Shown one piece after another: positions 43,430-50,538 of a stretch of 64,000 nucleotides of DNA; within the stretch, counting starts at the first letter, position 1, and every line of letters begins with the position of its first letter. The notes under the pieces were generated by a model that saw nothing but the letters and a program-made list of their open reading frames with translations, made no database searches and was not told where the DNA came from. Source of the stretch: Zhenpiania hominis (GTDB taxonomy: Bacteria > Bacillota > Clostridia > Peptostreptococcales > Anaerovoracaceae); NCBI RefSeq assembly GCF_014333425.1, contig NZ_JACRYT010000004.1:104228-168227 (forward strand), read 5' to 3'. The position numbers and the translations under genes are program-made.

Positions 43430-43792
43430 TTAAAGAAGAACATTCCTTTTTATTGCCTCAAAACTTTCTTTGCTGATTACATGTTCAATGCGGCAGGCGT
43501 CCTCGGCGGCGACCTTTTCATCTACGCCCAGATTTTTCAGCCAGGAGGAGATCAGACGATGGCGCTCGTAGATCATTTCCGCAATCGCCCGACCGGAGGC
43601 TGTAAGTTGGATATAGCCTTCCGGCGACATAGTGATCTGTTTCTTCTCCCGAAGGTTTTTCATGGCAACACTGACACTTGATTTTCGAAAACTCAGCTTT
43701 TCGGCCACGTCGACAGAACGCACAACAGGCAGCGTCTGACTGAGTACCAGGATTGCTTCCAGATAGTTTTCTGCTGATTCATTTGAATGCAT
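43430..43792 (-). CDS. DtxR/MntR-family metal-dependent regulator
   Basis: A 120-residue regulator. It opens ESAENYLEAILVLSQTLPVVRSVDVAEKL, followed by the helix-turn-helix SSVSVAMKNLREKK, a wing (MSPEGYIQLT) and the dimerisation/metal helix (GRAIAEMIYERHRLISSWL, then EDACRIEHVIS). Glu, Cys and His residues expected in the metal sites are present. It lacks the SH3-like third domain, so it is the short MntR-like form. Which metal it senses is unknown; manganese or iron is likely. GAGGTGAAA precedes ATG 43792. A near-perfect palindrome lies just upstream. Confidence 0.9.
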   Translation of the reverse strand: MHSNESAENYLEAILVLSQTLPVVRSVDVAEKLSFRKSSVSVAMKNLREKKQITMSPEGYIQLTASGRAIAEMIYERHRLISSWLKNLGVDEKVAAEDACRIEHVISKESFEAIKRNVLL

Positions 43793-43814
43793 GTTTTTTC
43801 ACCTCTTATCGAAT

Positions 43815-43832
43815 AGTTAGTTTAAACGAACT
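43815..43832 (-). promoter_or_regulatory. Palindromic operator upstream of the DtxR-like gene
   Basis: AGTTAGTTTAAACGAACT is an 18-base palindrome with one mismatch pair. It lies 23 bases before the start codon and fits an autoregulatory DtxR/MntR-type site. Confidence 0.6.
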
Positions 43833-43913
43833 CACTTACGGGGCAAGTATATCATATTTAAAGGAAAGAACCAACAGAACAGGGAAAATTGAGAAAAAAA
43901 GTCAACTAAGTTA

Positions 43914-43942
43914 TTGACGGCTAACTTTGGTTAGTGTATACT
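43914..43942 (+). promoter_or_regulatory. Promoter of the Fur-like gene with internal dyad
   Basis: TTGACG (43914-43919), 17-base spacer, TATACT (43937-43942). The spacer contains CTAACTTTGGTTAG (43921-43934), a dyad resembling DtxR-type half sites (TTAG/CTAA). The adjacent DtxR-like regulator may control this promoter. Confidence 0.7.
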
Positions 43943-44028
43943 AATCTCAACCAGGGTCCATTTGAAAAACAGGATCGGAAGGGTAAAAAGCGGCATAAAC
44001 CGACATTTATGCCGCGAAAGAGATTAAA

Positions 44029-44451
44029 ATGAGAAAGGAACAGATTGTAAAAAAACTGAGAGAACACGGATACCGTATTACGAAGCAGCGGCAAGAGCTG
44101 CTGGATATTATACTGGAAAGCGAGTGTTCCAGCTGTAAAGAAATTTATTACAAGGCGGCAGAGCGTGATCCGGGCATCGGTACAGCGACGGTTTATCGTA
44201 TGGTGAATATTTTAGAGGAAATCGGAGCCATTGATCGAAAGAATATGTACCGGGTGGCAGAAACGGAGCATAATGAAGGGAAAAAAGGCTACGTTGTTGT
44301 GCTTAACGATCATACGACCCGATATTTGTCTGAAAAGAATCTGAATATGGTGCTGCGGGCAGGACTGCGGATATATGGCTATCTGGAGGATCAGGATGTC
44401 AGCTGTATCACTGTAAAAATGCAGGGAAGAGGGAAAAAAGGGGTGTATTGA
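44029..44451 (+). CDS. Fur-family regulator with a degenerate C-terminal domain
   Basis: A 140-residue protein with a clear Fur N-terminal winged helix: HGYRITKQRQELLDII and GIGTATVYRMVNILEEIGAI. The C-terminal half does not show the usual metal site (HHHxHxxC-type) or the CxxC zinc pairs of Fur/PerR/Zur; instead it reads KKGYVVVLNDHTTRYL and ends in a basic MQGRGKKGVY tail. Sensing must differ from canonical Fur, or it is a metal-independent repressor. It immediately precedes a 21-base palindrome and the DUF6110/P-type ATPase genes, its likely targets. GAGATTAAAATG is a weak start context. Confidence 0.82.
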   Translation: MRKEQIVKKLREHGYRITKQRQELLDIILESECSSCKEIYYKAAERDPGIGTATVYRMVNILEEIGAIDRKNMYRVAETEHNEGKKGYVVVLNDHTTRYLSEKNLNMVLRAGLRIYGYLEDQDVSCITVKMQGRGKKGVY

Positions 44452-44455
44452 TATA

Positions 44456-44476
44456 TGTTGATAAAGTTTATCAACA
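44456..44476 (+). promoter_or_regulatory. Perfect 10-1-10 palindrome resembling a Fur box
   Basis: TGTTGATAAA-G-TTTATCAACA. Its core TGATAAA-G-TTTATCA is the 7-1-7 Fur box (TGATAAT-N-ATTATCA) with one change per arm. It begins 5 bases after the fur-like stop and lies about 40 bases upstream of the TATAAT that serves the next gene. Confidence 0.8.
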
Positions 44477-44512
44477 AAACAAAAAAATTGTATTTTTGCG
44501 CGGCAGGCTCGT

Positions 44513-44518
44513 TATAAT
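44513..44518 (+). promoter_or_regulatory. -10 element for the DUF6110 gene
   Basis: TATAAT at 44513-44518, 50 bases before the start codon. The -35 is poor (GTATTT at 17 bases or TTGTAT at 19 bases), which suggests activation or help from the regulator bound at 44456-44476. Confidence 0.55.
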
Positions 44519-44568
44519 AGGGATAATGTTTCAAATGAACGGAGTCTAAAGTAATGGAGGTAGATAGT

Positions 44569-44838
44569 ATGTGGGATATTTTGAAGAAAGAGAATTTGAA
44601 GAAAGGCGGACTGTTCGCCGCGGGGGTTGCGTTCGGCACGGCAGGAATTAAAGTGCTGTCCAGCAAGGACGCGAAAAAGGTATATACAGGCTGTACGGCA
44701 GCCGCGCTGCGCGCGAAGGACTGTGTTATGAAAACCGCGACGACGGTGCAGGAAAACGCGGAAGATATCCTTGCGGAGGCAAAACAGGTGAATGAAAAAA
44801 GGGACGCGGAAAAAGCCGCGGCGGTCGAAGAAGAATAA
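44569..44838 (+). CDS. DUF6110-family small membrane-associated protein
   Basis: An 89-residue protein. The pattern LFAAGVAFGTAGIKVLSSKDAKKVYTG followed by AALRAKDCVMKTATTVQENAEDILAEAK matches the family that precedes heavy-metal P-type ATPases in Clostridia. One hydrophobic helix near the N-terminus precedes a long charged amphipathic helix. The single Cys in CTAAALRAKDC pairs with a second one and could bind metal. ATG 44569 follows GGAGG by 8 bases; an upstream ATG (44554) overlaps that site. It is probably a partner of the ATPase downstream, separated from it by a terminator. Confidence 0.78.
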   Translation: MWDILKKENLKKGGLFAAGVAFGTAGIKVLSSKDAKKVYTGCTAAALRAKDCVMKTATTVQENAEDILAEAKQVNEKRDAEKAAAVEEE

Positions 44839-44858
44839 AACGAAAAAATAGAAAAGCT

Positions 44859-44892
44859 GCGGGGCTGGCTAGAAACACAGCCCCGCTTTTTA
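44859..44892 (+). terminator. Terminator/attenuator between the DUF6110 and P-type ATPase genes
   Basis: GCGGGGCTG (44859-44867) pairs with CAGCCCCGC (44878-44886), 10-base loop, then TTTTTATT. It is a textbook intrinsic terminator lying 15 bases before the ATPase GTG start, with no new promoter visible between them. Confidence 0.9.
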
Positions 44893-44906
44893 TTGGAGGG
44901 ATACAA

Positions 44907-46982
44907 GTGAAATTTATCATTAAACATGAAATCAGAGGGCGTATCCGTATTCATCTGATACAGGACAGGATGTCGTATAAAGAGGCGGATATTCTTCAGT
45001 ATTATTTAGAACGTCTGGAAGAGGTGACACACGCGAAAGTCTATGAAAAGACCGCAGACGCGGCCATCCGTTTTACCGGAGACAGAACTGCCGTGATCCG
45101 GGCTCTGAAAGCGTTTCATTACAGTGAAGTTGATGTCCCGGCGGCAGTGATTGAACATTCCGGCAGAGAGCTGAACGCGGTGTATAAAGAAAAACTGATC
45201 AACAAAGTGGTGCTGCGTCTGGCGAGAAGGTGGATCGTGCCTTATCCGGTCCGGGCAGTCTATATTCTGTGCAGAGCGTTGCGATACGCGTATAAAGGAA
45301 TTCAATGCCTGGCGGCGGGGAAATTGGAGGTGCCGGTGTTGGACGCCATTGCCATCAGTGTATCGGTGCTGCGGGGAAATCTGCAGACCGCCGGATCTGT
45401 GATGTTTCTGCTGGGAGTCGGTGAAATTCTGGAAGAATGGACTCACAAAAAATCCGTGGGAGATCTGGCAAGGTGCATGTCGCTGAATGTAAACAAAGTA
45501 TGGAAAGTAGAAGGCGGACAACAGTCGCTGACTGCCTCTTCCGAGGTGAAAGCCGGCGATTTGGTGCGGGTCCACATGGGAAATATCATTCCTTTTGACG
45601 GTGTGGTAACCGAAGGGGAAGCCATGGTGAACCAGGCGTCTCTGACCGGAGAACCGCTTCCTGTAAAGAAGGAAGAAGACGGATATGTTTATGCCGGCAC
45701 AGTCGTGGAAGAGGGAGAGCTGACGATTCAGGTCAAAGAGGTTTCCGGTTCGACCCGTTTTGAAAAAATTGTAACCATGATCGAGGAATCGGAAAAGCTG
45801 AAGTCATCTCTGGAAAGTAAAGCGGAGCATCTGGCGGACAGACTGGTTCCCTATACCCTGCTGGGAACAGGGCTCGTATGGCTTTTGACGAGAAATACAA
45901 CCAAGGCGCTGGCTGTTCTGATGGTGGATTTTTCCTGCGCTCTGAAGCTGGCTATGCCGATTTCCGTTCTGTCGGCGATCCGGGAGGCAAGCATGTACCA
46001 TATTACGGTAAAAGGAGGCAAATATCTGGAAGCGGTGGCGGACGCGAAGACGATTGTGTTTGATAAGACCGGAACTTTGACCAAAGCCAGACCAACGGTG
46101 AAGGAAGTGATTCCTTTCGGCGAAAAAAGCGCCGATGAGATGCTGCGGATCGCCGCGTGTCTGGAAGAGCATTTCCCGCACTCCATGGCAAAGGCAGTCG
46201 TAAAAGCGGCGAAGGACAAAAATCTGGAGCACGAGGAGATGCACTCCAAAGTGGAGTATATCGTGGCTCATGGCATTTCCTCACGGCTGGATGGAAAGAA
46301 AGTGGTAATCGGAAGCTACCATTTTGTCTTTGAAGATGAAAACTGCGCGATCGATGAGGAGCATCGCGAGCGGTTCGACAATCTTCCGGAGGAATGCTCC
46401 CATTTATATCTTGCGGTAGAAAATCGTTTGCAGGCGGTCATCTGCATTGAAGATCCCCTGCGGGAAGAAGCGGCGGAAGTAATCCGCGGCCTGAAAGACA
46501 TGGGCTTTGAAAAAGTCGTCATGATGACCGGGGACAGCGAACGGACGGCTGCCGCGGTGGCGTCAAGGATCGGAGTGGATGAATATGATTCGGAGGTTCT
46601 GCCGGAGGACAAAGCCAGATTTATTGAAAAGGAGAAAGCAGAAGGCAGGACTGTAATTATGATCGGTGACGGCATCAACGATTCACCGGCGCTTTCCGCC
46701 GCGGATGTGGGAATCGCTATCAGTGACGGAGCGGAAATCGCCAGGGAAATCGCCGATATTACCATTGCCGCCGATGACCTGTACGGAATCCTGACGCTCC
46801 GAGACCTGAGCCAGCGCCTGATGGAGCGGATACGCGGAAACTACCGCAAAATTGTGGGGATCAATACCAGCCTTATCGCCCTTGGCGTCAGCGGCGTCAT
46901 CCAGCCGACAACATCGGCTTTCCTGCATAATATGTCCACTCTGGCCATTGGAGTAAAGAGCATGGAGCATCTTCTGAAATGA
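44907..46982 (+). CDS. Heavy-metal P1B-type ATPase, non-CPC subtype
   Basis: A 691-residue metal-transporting P-type ATPase. An N-terminal HMA-like part without CxxC (FIIKHEIRGRIRIHLIQ) precedes helices. The actuator domain has ASLTGEPLPVKK (TGE), then the phosphorylation site FDKTGTLTKARP, MTGDSERTAAAVA and GDGINDSPALSAADVG. The transmembrane metal motif is SCALKLAMP instead of CPC or SPC, so the ion is not a typical Cu or Zn/Cd one. A GTG start follows GGAGGG. The neighbours (DUF6110, Fur-like and DtxR-like regulators) suggest Fe, Mn or Co export; this is an inference. Confidence 0.93.
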   Translation: MKFIIKHEIRGRIRIHLIQDRMSYKEADILQYYLERLEEVTHAKVYEKTADAAIRFTGDRTAVIRALKAFHYSEVDVPAAVIEHSGRELNAVYKEKLINKVVLRLARRWIVPYPVRAVYILCRALRYAYKGIQCLAAGKLEVPVLDAIAISVSVLRGNLQTAGSVMFLLGVGEILEEWTHKKSVGDLARCMSLNVNKVWKVEGGQQSLTASSEVKAGDLVRVHMGNIIPFDGVVTEGEAMVNQASLTGEPLPVKKEEDGYVYAGTVVEEGELTIQVKEVSGSTRFEKIVTMIEESEKLKSSLESKAEHLADRLVPYTLLGTGLVWLLTRNTTKALAVLMVDFSCALKLAMPISVLSAIREASMYHITVKGGKYLEAVADAKTIVFDKTGTLTKARPTVKEVIPFGEKSADEMLRIAACLEEHFPHSMAKAVVKAAKDKNLEHEEMHSKVEYIVAHGISSRLDGKKVVIGSYHFVFEDENCAIDEEHRERFDNLPEECSHLYLAVENRLQAVICIEDPLREEAAEVIRGLKDMGFEKVVMMTGDSERTAAAVASRIGVDEYDSEVLPEDKARFIEKEKAEGRTVIMIGDGINDSPALSAADVGIAISDGAEIAREIADITIAADDLYGILTLRDLSQRLMERIRGNYRKIVGINTSLIALGVSGVIQPTTSAFLHNMSTLAIGVKSMEHLLK

Positions 46983-47074
46983 TTTTAAATGTTTCCTTTC
47001 AGGGGAAAAACAGGTATAATGGTTCGTGGCTGCTGGAAGGCGGCCGCGAATTCTTTATTTTTGGAGGAAGCAAG

Positions 47075-47431
47075 TTGAAGATTATAAAGCAAATCGGAAT
47101 TTTGTTCACGGTCTGCTGGCTGAGCCTGGTAATTGAGCATTTTCTGCCCTTTTCCTTTTCCGCCAGCATTATCGGAATGATCCTGCTGTTCGGGTGTCTG
47201 TTGGCGGGGGTACTGAAAATCGAGCATATCCGGGAAAAATCGGATTTTCTGTTGTCGAATATGGCGTTCTTTTTTATACCGGCAGGTGTGAGTATTATCA
47301 ATTACTTCGATCTTTTGAAGAGTAACCTGTGGCAGATTGCCGTTATCTGCGCTGTTTCCACTTTTGTGACCTTTGGCGTGACCGCTTTCAGTATCCGCCT
47401 TACAAAAAGGCTGATGGAAAGGGGGCGGTAG
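47075..47431 (+). CDS. lrgA: LrgA/CidA-family holin-like membrane protein
   Basis: A 118-residue protein with four helices: QIGILFTVCWLSLVIEHFLP, SASIIGMILLFGCLLAGVLK, LLSNMAFFFIPAGVSIINYFDLL and the last helix. It matches the LrgA/CidA family, which modulate murein hydrolase activity or export small metabolites such as pyruvate. The start is TTG 47075 because GGAGG lies 7 bases upstream and the first helix begins here; the frame upstream is not helical. lrgB follows 2 bases later. Confidence 0.88.
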   Translation: MKIIKQIGILFTVCWLSLVIEHFLPFSFSASIIGMILLFGCLLAGVLKIEHIREKSDFLLSNMAFFFIPAGVSIINYFDLLKSNLWQIAVICAVSTFVTFGVTAFSIRLTKRLMERGR

Positions 47432-47433
47432 GC

Positions 47434-48111
47434 TTGCTGGAGCTTTGCAAATCGCCTTTCTTCGGAGTGGCTCTCAGTATTGTGGCTTTCTGGATTGGCG
47501 AACGGATTCACAAAAAGACGGGGCTGAGCATCTGCAATCCGATTATTATCGCAATCGTTCTGATTATCGGCGTGCTGCTGATTTTCCGGATTCCATATTC
47601 GTATTACCAGGAAGGCGGAGCGCTGATTGATCTGTTCCTGGCGCCGGCCACAGCCTGTCTGGCGGTTTCCATCTATACAAAATTGCAGCTTTTAAAAGAA
47701 AACTGGCTGCCGATTCTCATCGGCTGCGCCATGGGTTCCCTGGCCTCGATGGCAAGTATTTTCGGAATGTGCCGCCTGCTGGGGCTGGATGAACAACTGA
47801 CCGCTTCTCTGCTGCCAAAGTCTGTCACAACGCCAATCGCCATCAGCATTTCCCAGGCTCACGGCGGTATTGTCCCCATCACCATCGTTGCTGTGATTTT
47901 TACCGGAATTCTGGGAAGTGTCTTCGCGCCTCTTCTGATTCGTCTGTTCCGGGTGAAAGAGCCGCTGGAAGCGGGAACGGCTATTGGAGCCTGCAGCCAT
48001 GCGGTGGGCACGTCAAAAGCCGTGGAACTCGGCGAAACGGAAGGCGCCATGAGCGGGCTTGCCATCGGAGTCTGCGGAATTATGACGGTTCTGTTTTCGA
48101 TGTTTTTGTAG
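47434..48111 (+). CDS. lrgB: LrgB-family membrane protein
   Basis: A 225-residue protein of the LrgB/CidB family with about six to seven helices: FFGVALSIVAFWIGERIHKK, PATACLAVSIYTKLQLL, LLPKSVTTPIAISISQAHGG and ACSHAVGTSKAVELGETEGAMSG are diagnostic. It works with the LrgA protein. The start is TTG 47434 with AAAGGGGG upstream and sits 2 bases after lrgA; both genes of the pair use TTG, which would lower translation. Confidence 0.9.
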   Translation: MLELCKSPFFGVALSIVAFWIGERIHKKTGLSICNPIIIAIVLIIGVLLIFRIPYSYYQEGGALIDLFLAPATACLAVSIYTKLQLLKENWLPILIGCAMGSLASMASIFGMCRLLGLDEQLTASLLPKSVTTPIAISISQAHGGIVPITIVAVIFTGILGSVFAPLLIRLFRVKEPLEAGTAIGACSHAVGTSKAVELGETEGAMSGLAIGVCGIMTVLFSMFL

Positions 48112-48138
48112 GATGAACAAAACAAATCCTCGCGTCAT

Positions 48139-48156
48139 AGTATAAACCATATACTA
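48139..48156 (+). promoter_or_regulatory. Inverted repeat upstream of cotJA
   Basis: TAGTATA and TATACTA form a perfect 7-base-pair inverted repeat with a short AACCA centre, about 23 bases before the cotJA start. It may be an operator. I could not place a convincing sigma-E -35/-10 pair here. Confidence 0.35.
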
Positions 48157-48178
48157 CGATGAAAGGGGATTTTTTGTT

Positions 48179-48433
48179 TTGAAAAAGAATGAGGAACCTT
48201 ATGTAGGTATGCCGATATATTTGGATGACTGCGATTGTGACGATCTGTTCGGGGAACGGAGCGGCGGGCAGGATCCGTGTATGAACCAGTGCTGCTTTGA
48301 AGACTGGCCTATTGGAATGACTTATACGCCTATGCAGCAATGGGAATCTACCTACGATCCGGAGAAGGCGCTGCAGGCGGGAACGATTTTTCCCAGTCTG
48401 GATCTGTGGTTCATGGGAGGTGGCACGCGATGA
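48179..48433 (+). CDS. cotJA: Spore coat-associated protein CotJA
   Basis: An 84-residue protein matching CotJA: PIGMTYTPMQQW, a YDPEKALQAGTIFPSLDLWF core and a GGG end. It is needed for assembly of CotJC into the spore coat of sporulating Firmicutes. The start is TTG 48179, with AAAGGGG 11 bases upstream. An N-terminal acidic DDCDCDD cluster is extra relative to the core. It overlaps cotJB by 4 bases. Confidence 0.92.
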   Translation: MKKNEEPYVGMPIYLDDCDCDDLFGERSGGQDPCMNQCCFEDWPIGMTYTPMQQWESTYDPEKALQAGTIFPSLDLWFMGGGTR

Positions 48434-48684
48434 CAGAGCGGAGTGAAATGCTGAAAAAGGTGCAGCAGCTGAATTTCGTGATGATTGACGCCGGGCTTTT
48501 TCTGAATAACCAGCCGGAATCTCCGGCAGCCCTGGAGTTATTCCGCAAATATCAGGAACTGCATAGAAAAGCGAAAATGGAATATGAAGAGGCCTTCGGA
48601 CCGCTGGATTACGACGGCATTCGCACAGAACGGGACGGATGGTCCTGGATTCACAGGCCATGGCCGTGGGAAGTGGAGGATTAG
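48430..48684 (+). CDS. cotJB: Spore coat protein CotJB
   Basis: An 84-residue CotJB: LKKVQQLNFVMIDAGLFLNN and YEEAFGPLDYD followed by WSWIHRPWPWEVE at the end are diagnostic. ATG 48430 overlaps the cotJA stop by 4 bases, so translation is coupled. It is the second of the three CotJ coat proteins. Confidence 0.93.
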   Translation: MTERSEMLKKVQQLNFVMIDAGLFLNNQPESPAALELFRKYQELHRKAKMEYEEAFGPLDYDGIRTERDGWSWIHRPWPWEVED

Positions 48685-48687
48685 GAT

Positions 48688-49284
48688 ATGTGGAAGTATG
48701 AAAAGAAACTGGAGTACCCGATTAATATTAAAAATCCCAACCCGGCTCTGGCAAAGTTCATCATCAGCCAGGTGGGCGGACCGGACGGAGAACTGGGCGC
48801 TTCTCAGCGCTATCTGTCCCAGCGTTATTCCATGCCCTATGATGAGGCTATCGCGACGCTGACGGATGTGGGAACCGAGGAACTAGCTCATCTTGAGATG
48901 GTAAGTACCATTATTCATCAGCTTACCCGCAATATGACCATCGAGCAGATTAAAGACGCGGGATTTGAAACCTATTTTGTCGACCACACGGCAGGCGTAT
49001 ATCCGCAGGCCGCGGCCGGTTTTCCTTTTGATGCCCTCTGTTTCGCCTCCAAGGGAGACGCGATTACCGATCTGGTGGAGGATATGGCGGCCGAACAAAA
49101 AGCGCGTACCACTTACGACAACATCCTGCGAATGGTAGACGACCCGGATGTCATTGATCCGATCCGCTATTTGAGAGAACGGGAAATCGTGCATTTTCAG
49201 CGATTTGGCGAAGCCCTCAGGGTAGTTCAGGATAACCTGGACTGCAAGAATTTTTACGCGATTAACCCGGAGTTTGATAAGTAA
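48688..49284 (+). CDS. cotJC: Spore coat protein CotJC, manganese catalase-like
   Basis: A 198-residue ferritin-fold, manganese catalase-type protein: a VGTEELAHLEMVSTII motif (Glu and His metal ligands) and AEQKARTTYDNIL followed by REREIVHFQRFGEAL carry the second set. It is the functional member of the CotJ coat layer and may detoxify peroxide. It starts 3 bases after cotJB and ends before a strong terminator. Confidence 0.94.
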   Translation: MWKYEKKLEYPINIKNPNPALAKFIISQVGGPDGELGASQRYLSQRYSMPYDEAIATLTDVGTEELAHLEMVSTIIHQLTRNMTIEQIKDAGFETYFVDHTAGVYPQAAAGFPFDALCFASKGDAITDLVEDMAAEQKARTTYDNILRMVDDPDVIDPIRYLREREIVHFQRFGEALRVVQDNLDCKNFYAINPEFDK

Positions 49285-49301
49285 AGAAAACAAGGTAAGG
49301 T

Positions 49302-49363
49302 AAAGAGACTTTGTCATCAGATCGCAGCGGACAGCTTCATCTGAGCCAAAGTCTCTTTTGCTT
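49302..49363. terminator. Bidirectional terminator between cotJC and the cysteine hydrolase gene
   Basis: AAAGAGACTTTG (49302-49313) pairs with CAAAGTCTCTTT (49347-49358), a perfect 12-bp stem with a 33-base loop that holds further short stems. T and A runs flank it, so it can end transcripts from both sides. Confidence 0.82.
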
Positions 49364-49365
49364 TT

Positions 49366-49896
49366 TCAAATTACCCGTATCTGGCAGGCTTCCATGGCCC
49401 GCAGCGCGTTTTCATGGCTCTCCGGCGTAGCCCCGGCACAGCAGGCACTGTCTACGGTAACGGGTACTTCCGGGAGAAAGGCTTTCACAATCATGGCGTT
49501 TGAAATGACGCAGATGTCCGTACACAGACCGACCAGTTCGATTTCCTCCGGAACTTCACCGGCTCGCTCAAGCTCCATGAGCATGATTCCCAGCTCCTTT
49601 GATCCGAAAGTATCTTTTTCAATAACAGGGGAATCCTGAGGACGAAACAGGCTGTCGCTGATTTCCCAGCCGCGGGTGTCCCGGATACAGTGAGGAACCG
49701 GCAGATTCCGTCCCTCCTGGGTTTTCAGATAGTCGTCCCCATGGGTATCGGCTGTAAAAATAACGAGATCGCCGCGTCCATCGTATTCTTTAATTTTCTG
49801 ATTTACAGAATCCACGATTTCCAGCGCCTGAGGCGTACCTAAAGCGCCGTCGATAAAATCATTTTGCATATCTACCACAATCAGTAATTTGCTCAT
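49366..49896 (-). CDS. Cysteine hydrolase of the isochorismatase/nicotinamidase superfamily
   Basis: A 176-residue enzyme: LLIVVDMQNDFIDGALG holds the catalytic Asp, VIEKDTFGS the catalytic Lys, and LVGLCTDICVISNAM the nucleophilic Cys with its cis-peptide turn. The HGDDY and HCIR histidines are in the expected positions for metal binding in nicotinamidases. PncA-type deamidation of nicotinamide to nicotinate is the likeliest role, but other amides are possible. ATG 49896 is preceded by AGAAGAGG. Confidence 0.88.
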   Translation of the reverse strand: MSKLLIVVDMQNDFIDGALGTPQALEIVDSVNQKIKEYDGRGDLVIFTADTHGDDYLKTQEGRNLPVPHCIRDTRGWEISDSLFRPQDSPVIEKDTFGSKELGIMLMELERAGEVPEEIELVGLCTDICVISNAMIVKAFLPEVPVTVDSACCAGATPESHENALRAMEACQIRVI

Positions 49897-49994
49897 GTCA
49901 ATGAACCTCTTCTTTCTGCGGAATTTTAATCATTTCAGATAATTCCATTATATTCGTCAATCCGTTCCTACGCAAGCCTCAGAGTAATATATCT

Positions 49995-50040
49995 GGGGGG
50001 GCAAACATTGCGCTTGCAATCGGTACTTTGTTTGCCCGCA
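49995..50040. other. Structured intergenic element
   Basis: GGGCAAACA and TGTTTGCCC pair as an outer stem, and an inner ATTGC-GCTT-GCAAT hairpin sits inside it, within the 274-base gap before ylxM. It lies upstream of the ylxM promoter, so it belongs either to an antisense transcript, an unmapped small RNA or a DNA-level site. No known RNA family is recognised. Confidence 0.4.
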
Positions 50041-50095
50041 GCCGGATTCCTTATACGATTTATACACAAAGTGCGGATCTTTAAAGCAAAAATAC

Positions 50096-50124
50096 TTGAC
50101 AGACCCGGCGCTTTTTTGTAAACT
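50096..50124 (+). promoter_or_regulatory. Sigma-A promoter for ylxM-ffh
   Basis: TTGACA (50096-50101), 17-base spacer, TAAACT (50119-50124). A short hairpin CAAGT-GAAAAG-ACTTG follows in the leader. Confidence 0.82.
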
Positions 50125-50170
50125 ATACCAGTGTCAAGTGAAAAGACTTGTCGATTGAGGAAATGAACTT

Positions 50171-50527
50171 ATGGAATTTAATGAAATTGCACAGACCAGT
50201 CTGCTGTACGATTTTTACGGGCAGCTGCTTACGGAAAGGCAGCGGGAAGTCATGGAACTGTATCATGAGGAAAACCTGACGTTATCCGAAATTGCCGATG
50301 AGTTTTCCATCAGCCGCCAGGGCGTCCACGATACGCTGAAAACGGCGGAGAAGGCGCTGCAAAGATATGAGGAAAAGTTAGGACTTGTAAGCAGATTTCA
50401 GGAAAGCCGCCAGGCAATCGGAAAGATTGACCGGGAGATTGACGGACTGGCGGCGGAGTGTACCGATAAAAGAACGGCGGAAAAACTGCGGAAAATAAAA
50501 GAGATTATTGACAGTCTGGATCAATAA
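50171..50527 (+). CDS. ylxM: YlxM-family helix-turn-helix protein of the SRP operon
   Basis: A 118-residue protein. The sigma-70 region 4-like helix-turn-helix LTERQREVMELYHEENLTLS, then IADEFSISRQGVHDTLK, is followed by a coiled coil. YlxM is encoded with ffh in Gram-positive bacteria and has been linked to SRP GTPase function. It lies 11 bases before ffh. Confidence 0.92.
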   Translation: MEFNEIAQTSLLYDFYGQLLTERQREVMELYHEENLTLSEIADEFSISRQGVHDTLKTAEKALQRYEEKLGLVSRFQESRQAIGKIDREIDGLAAECTDKRTAEKLRKIKEIIDSLDQ

Positions 50528-50538
50528 GGAGGATGCGG

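Noticed and set aside
48120-48178. Sigma-E promoter before cotJA
   Set aside because: GTCATAGT and CATATACT are present but only 6-8 bases apart, too close for a -35/-10 pair. Only the inverted repeat is reported.
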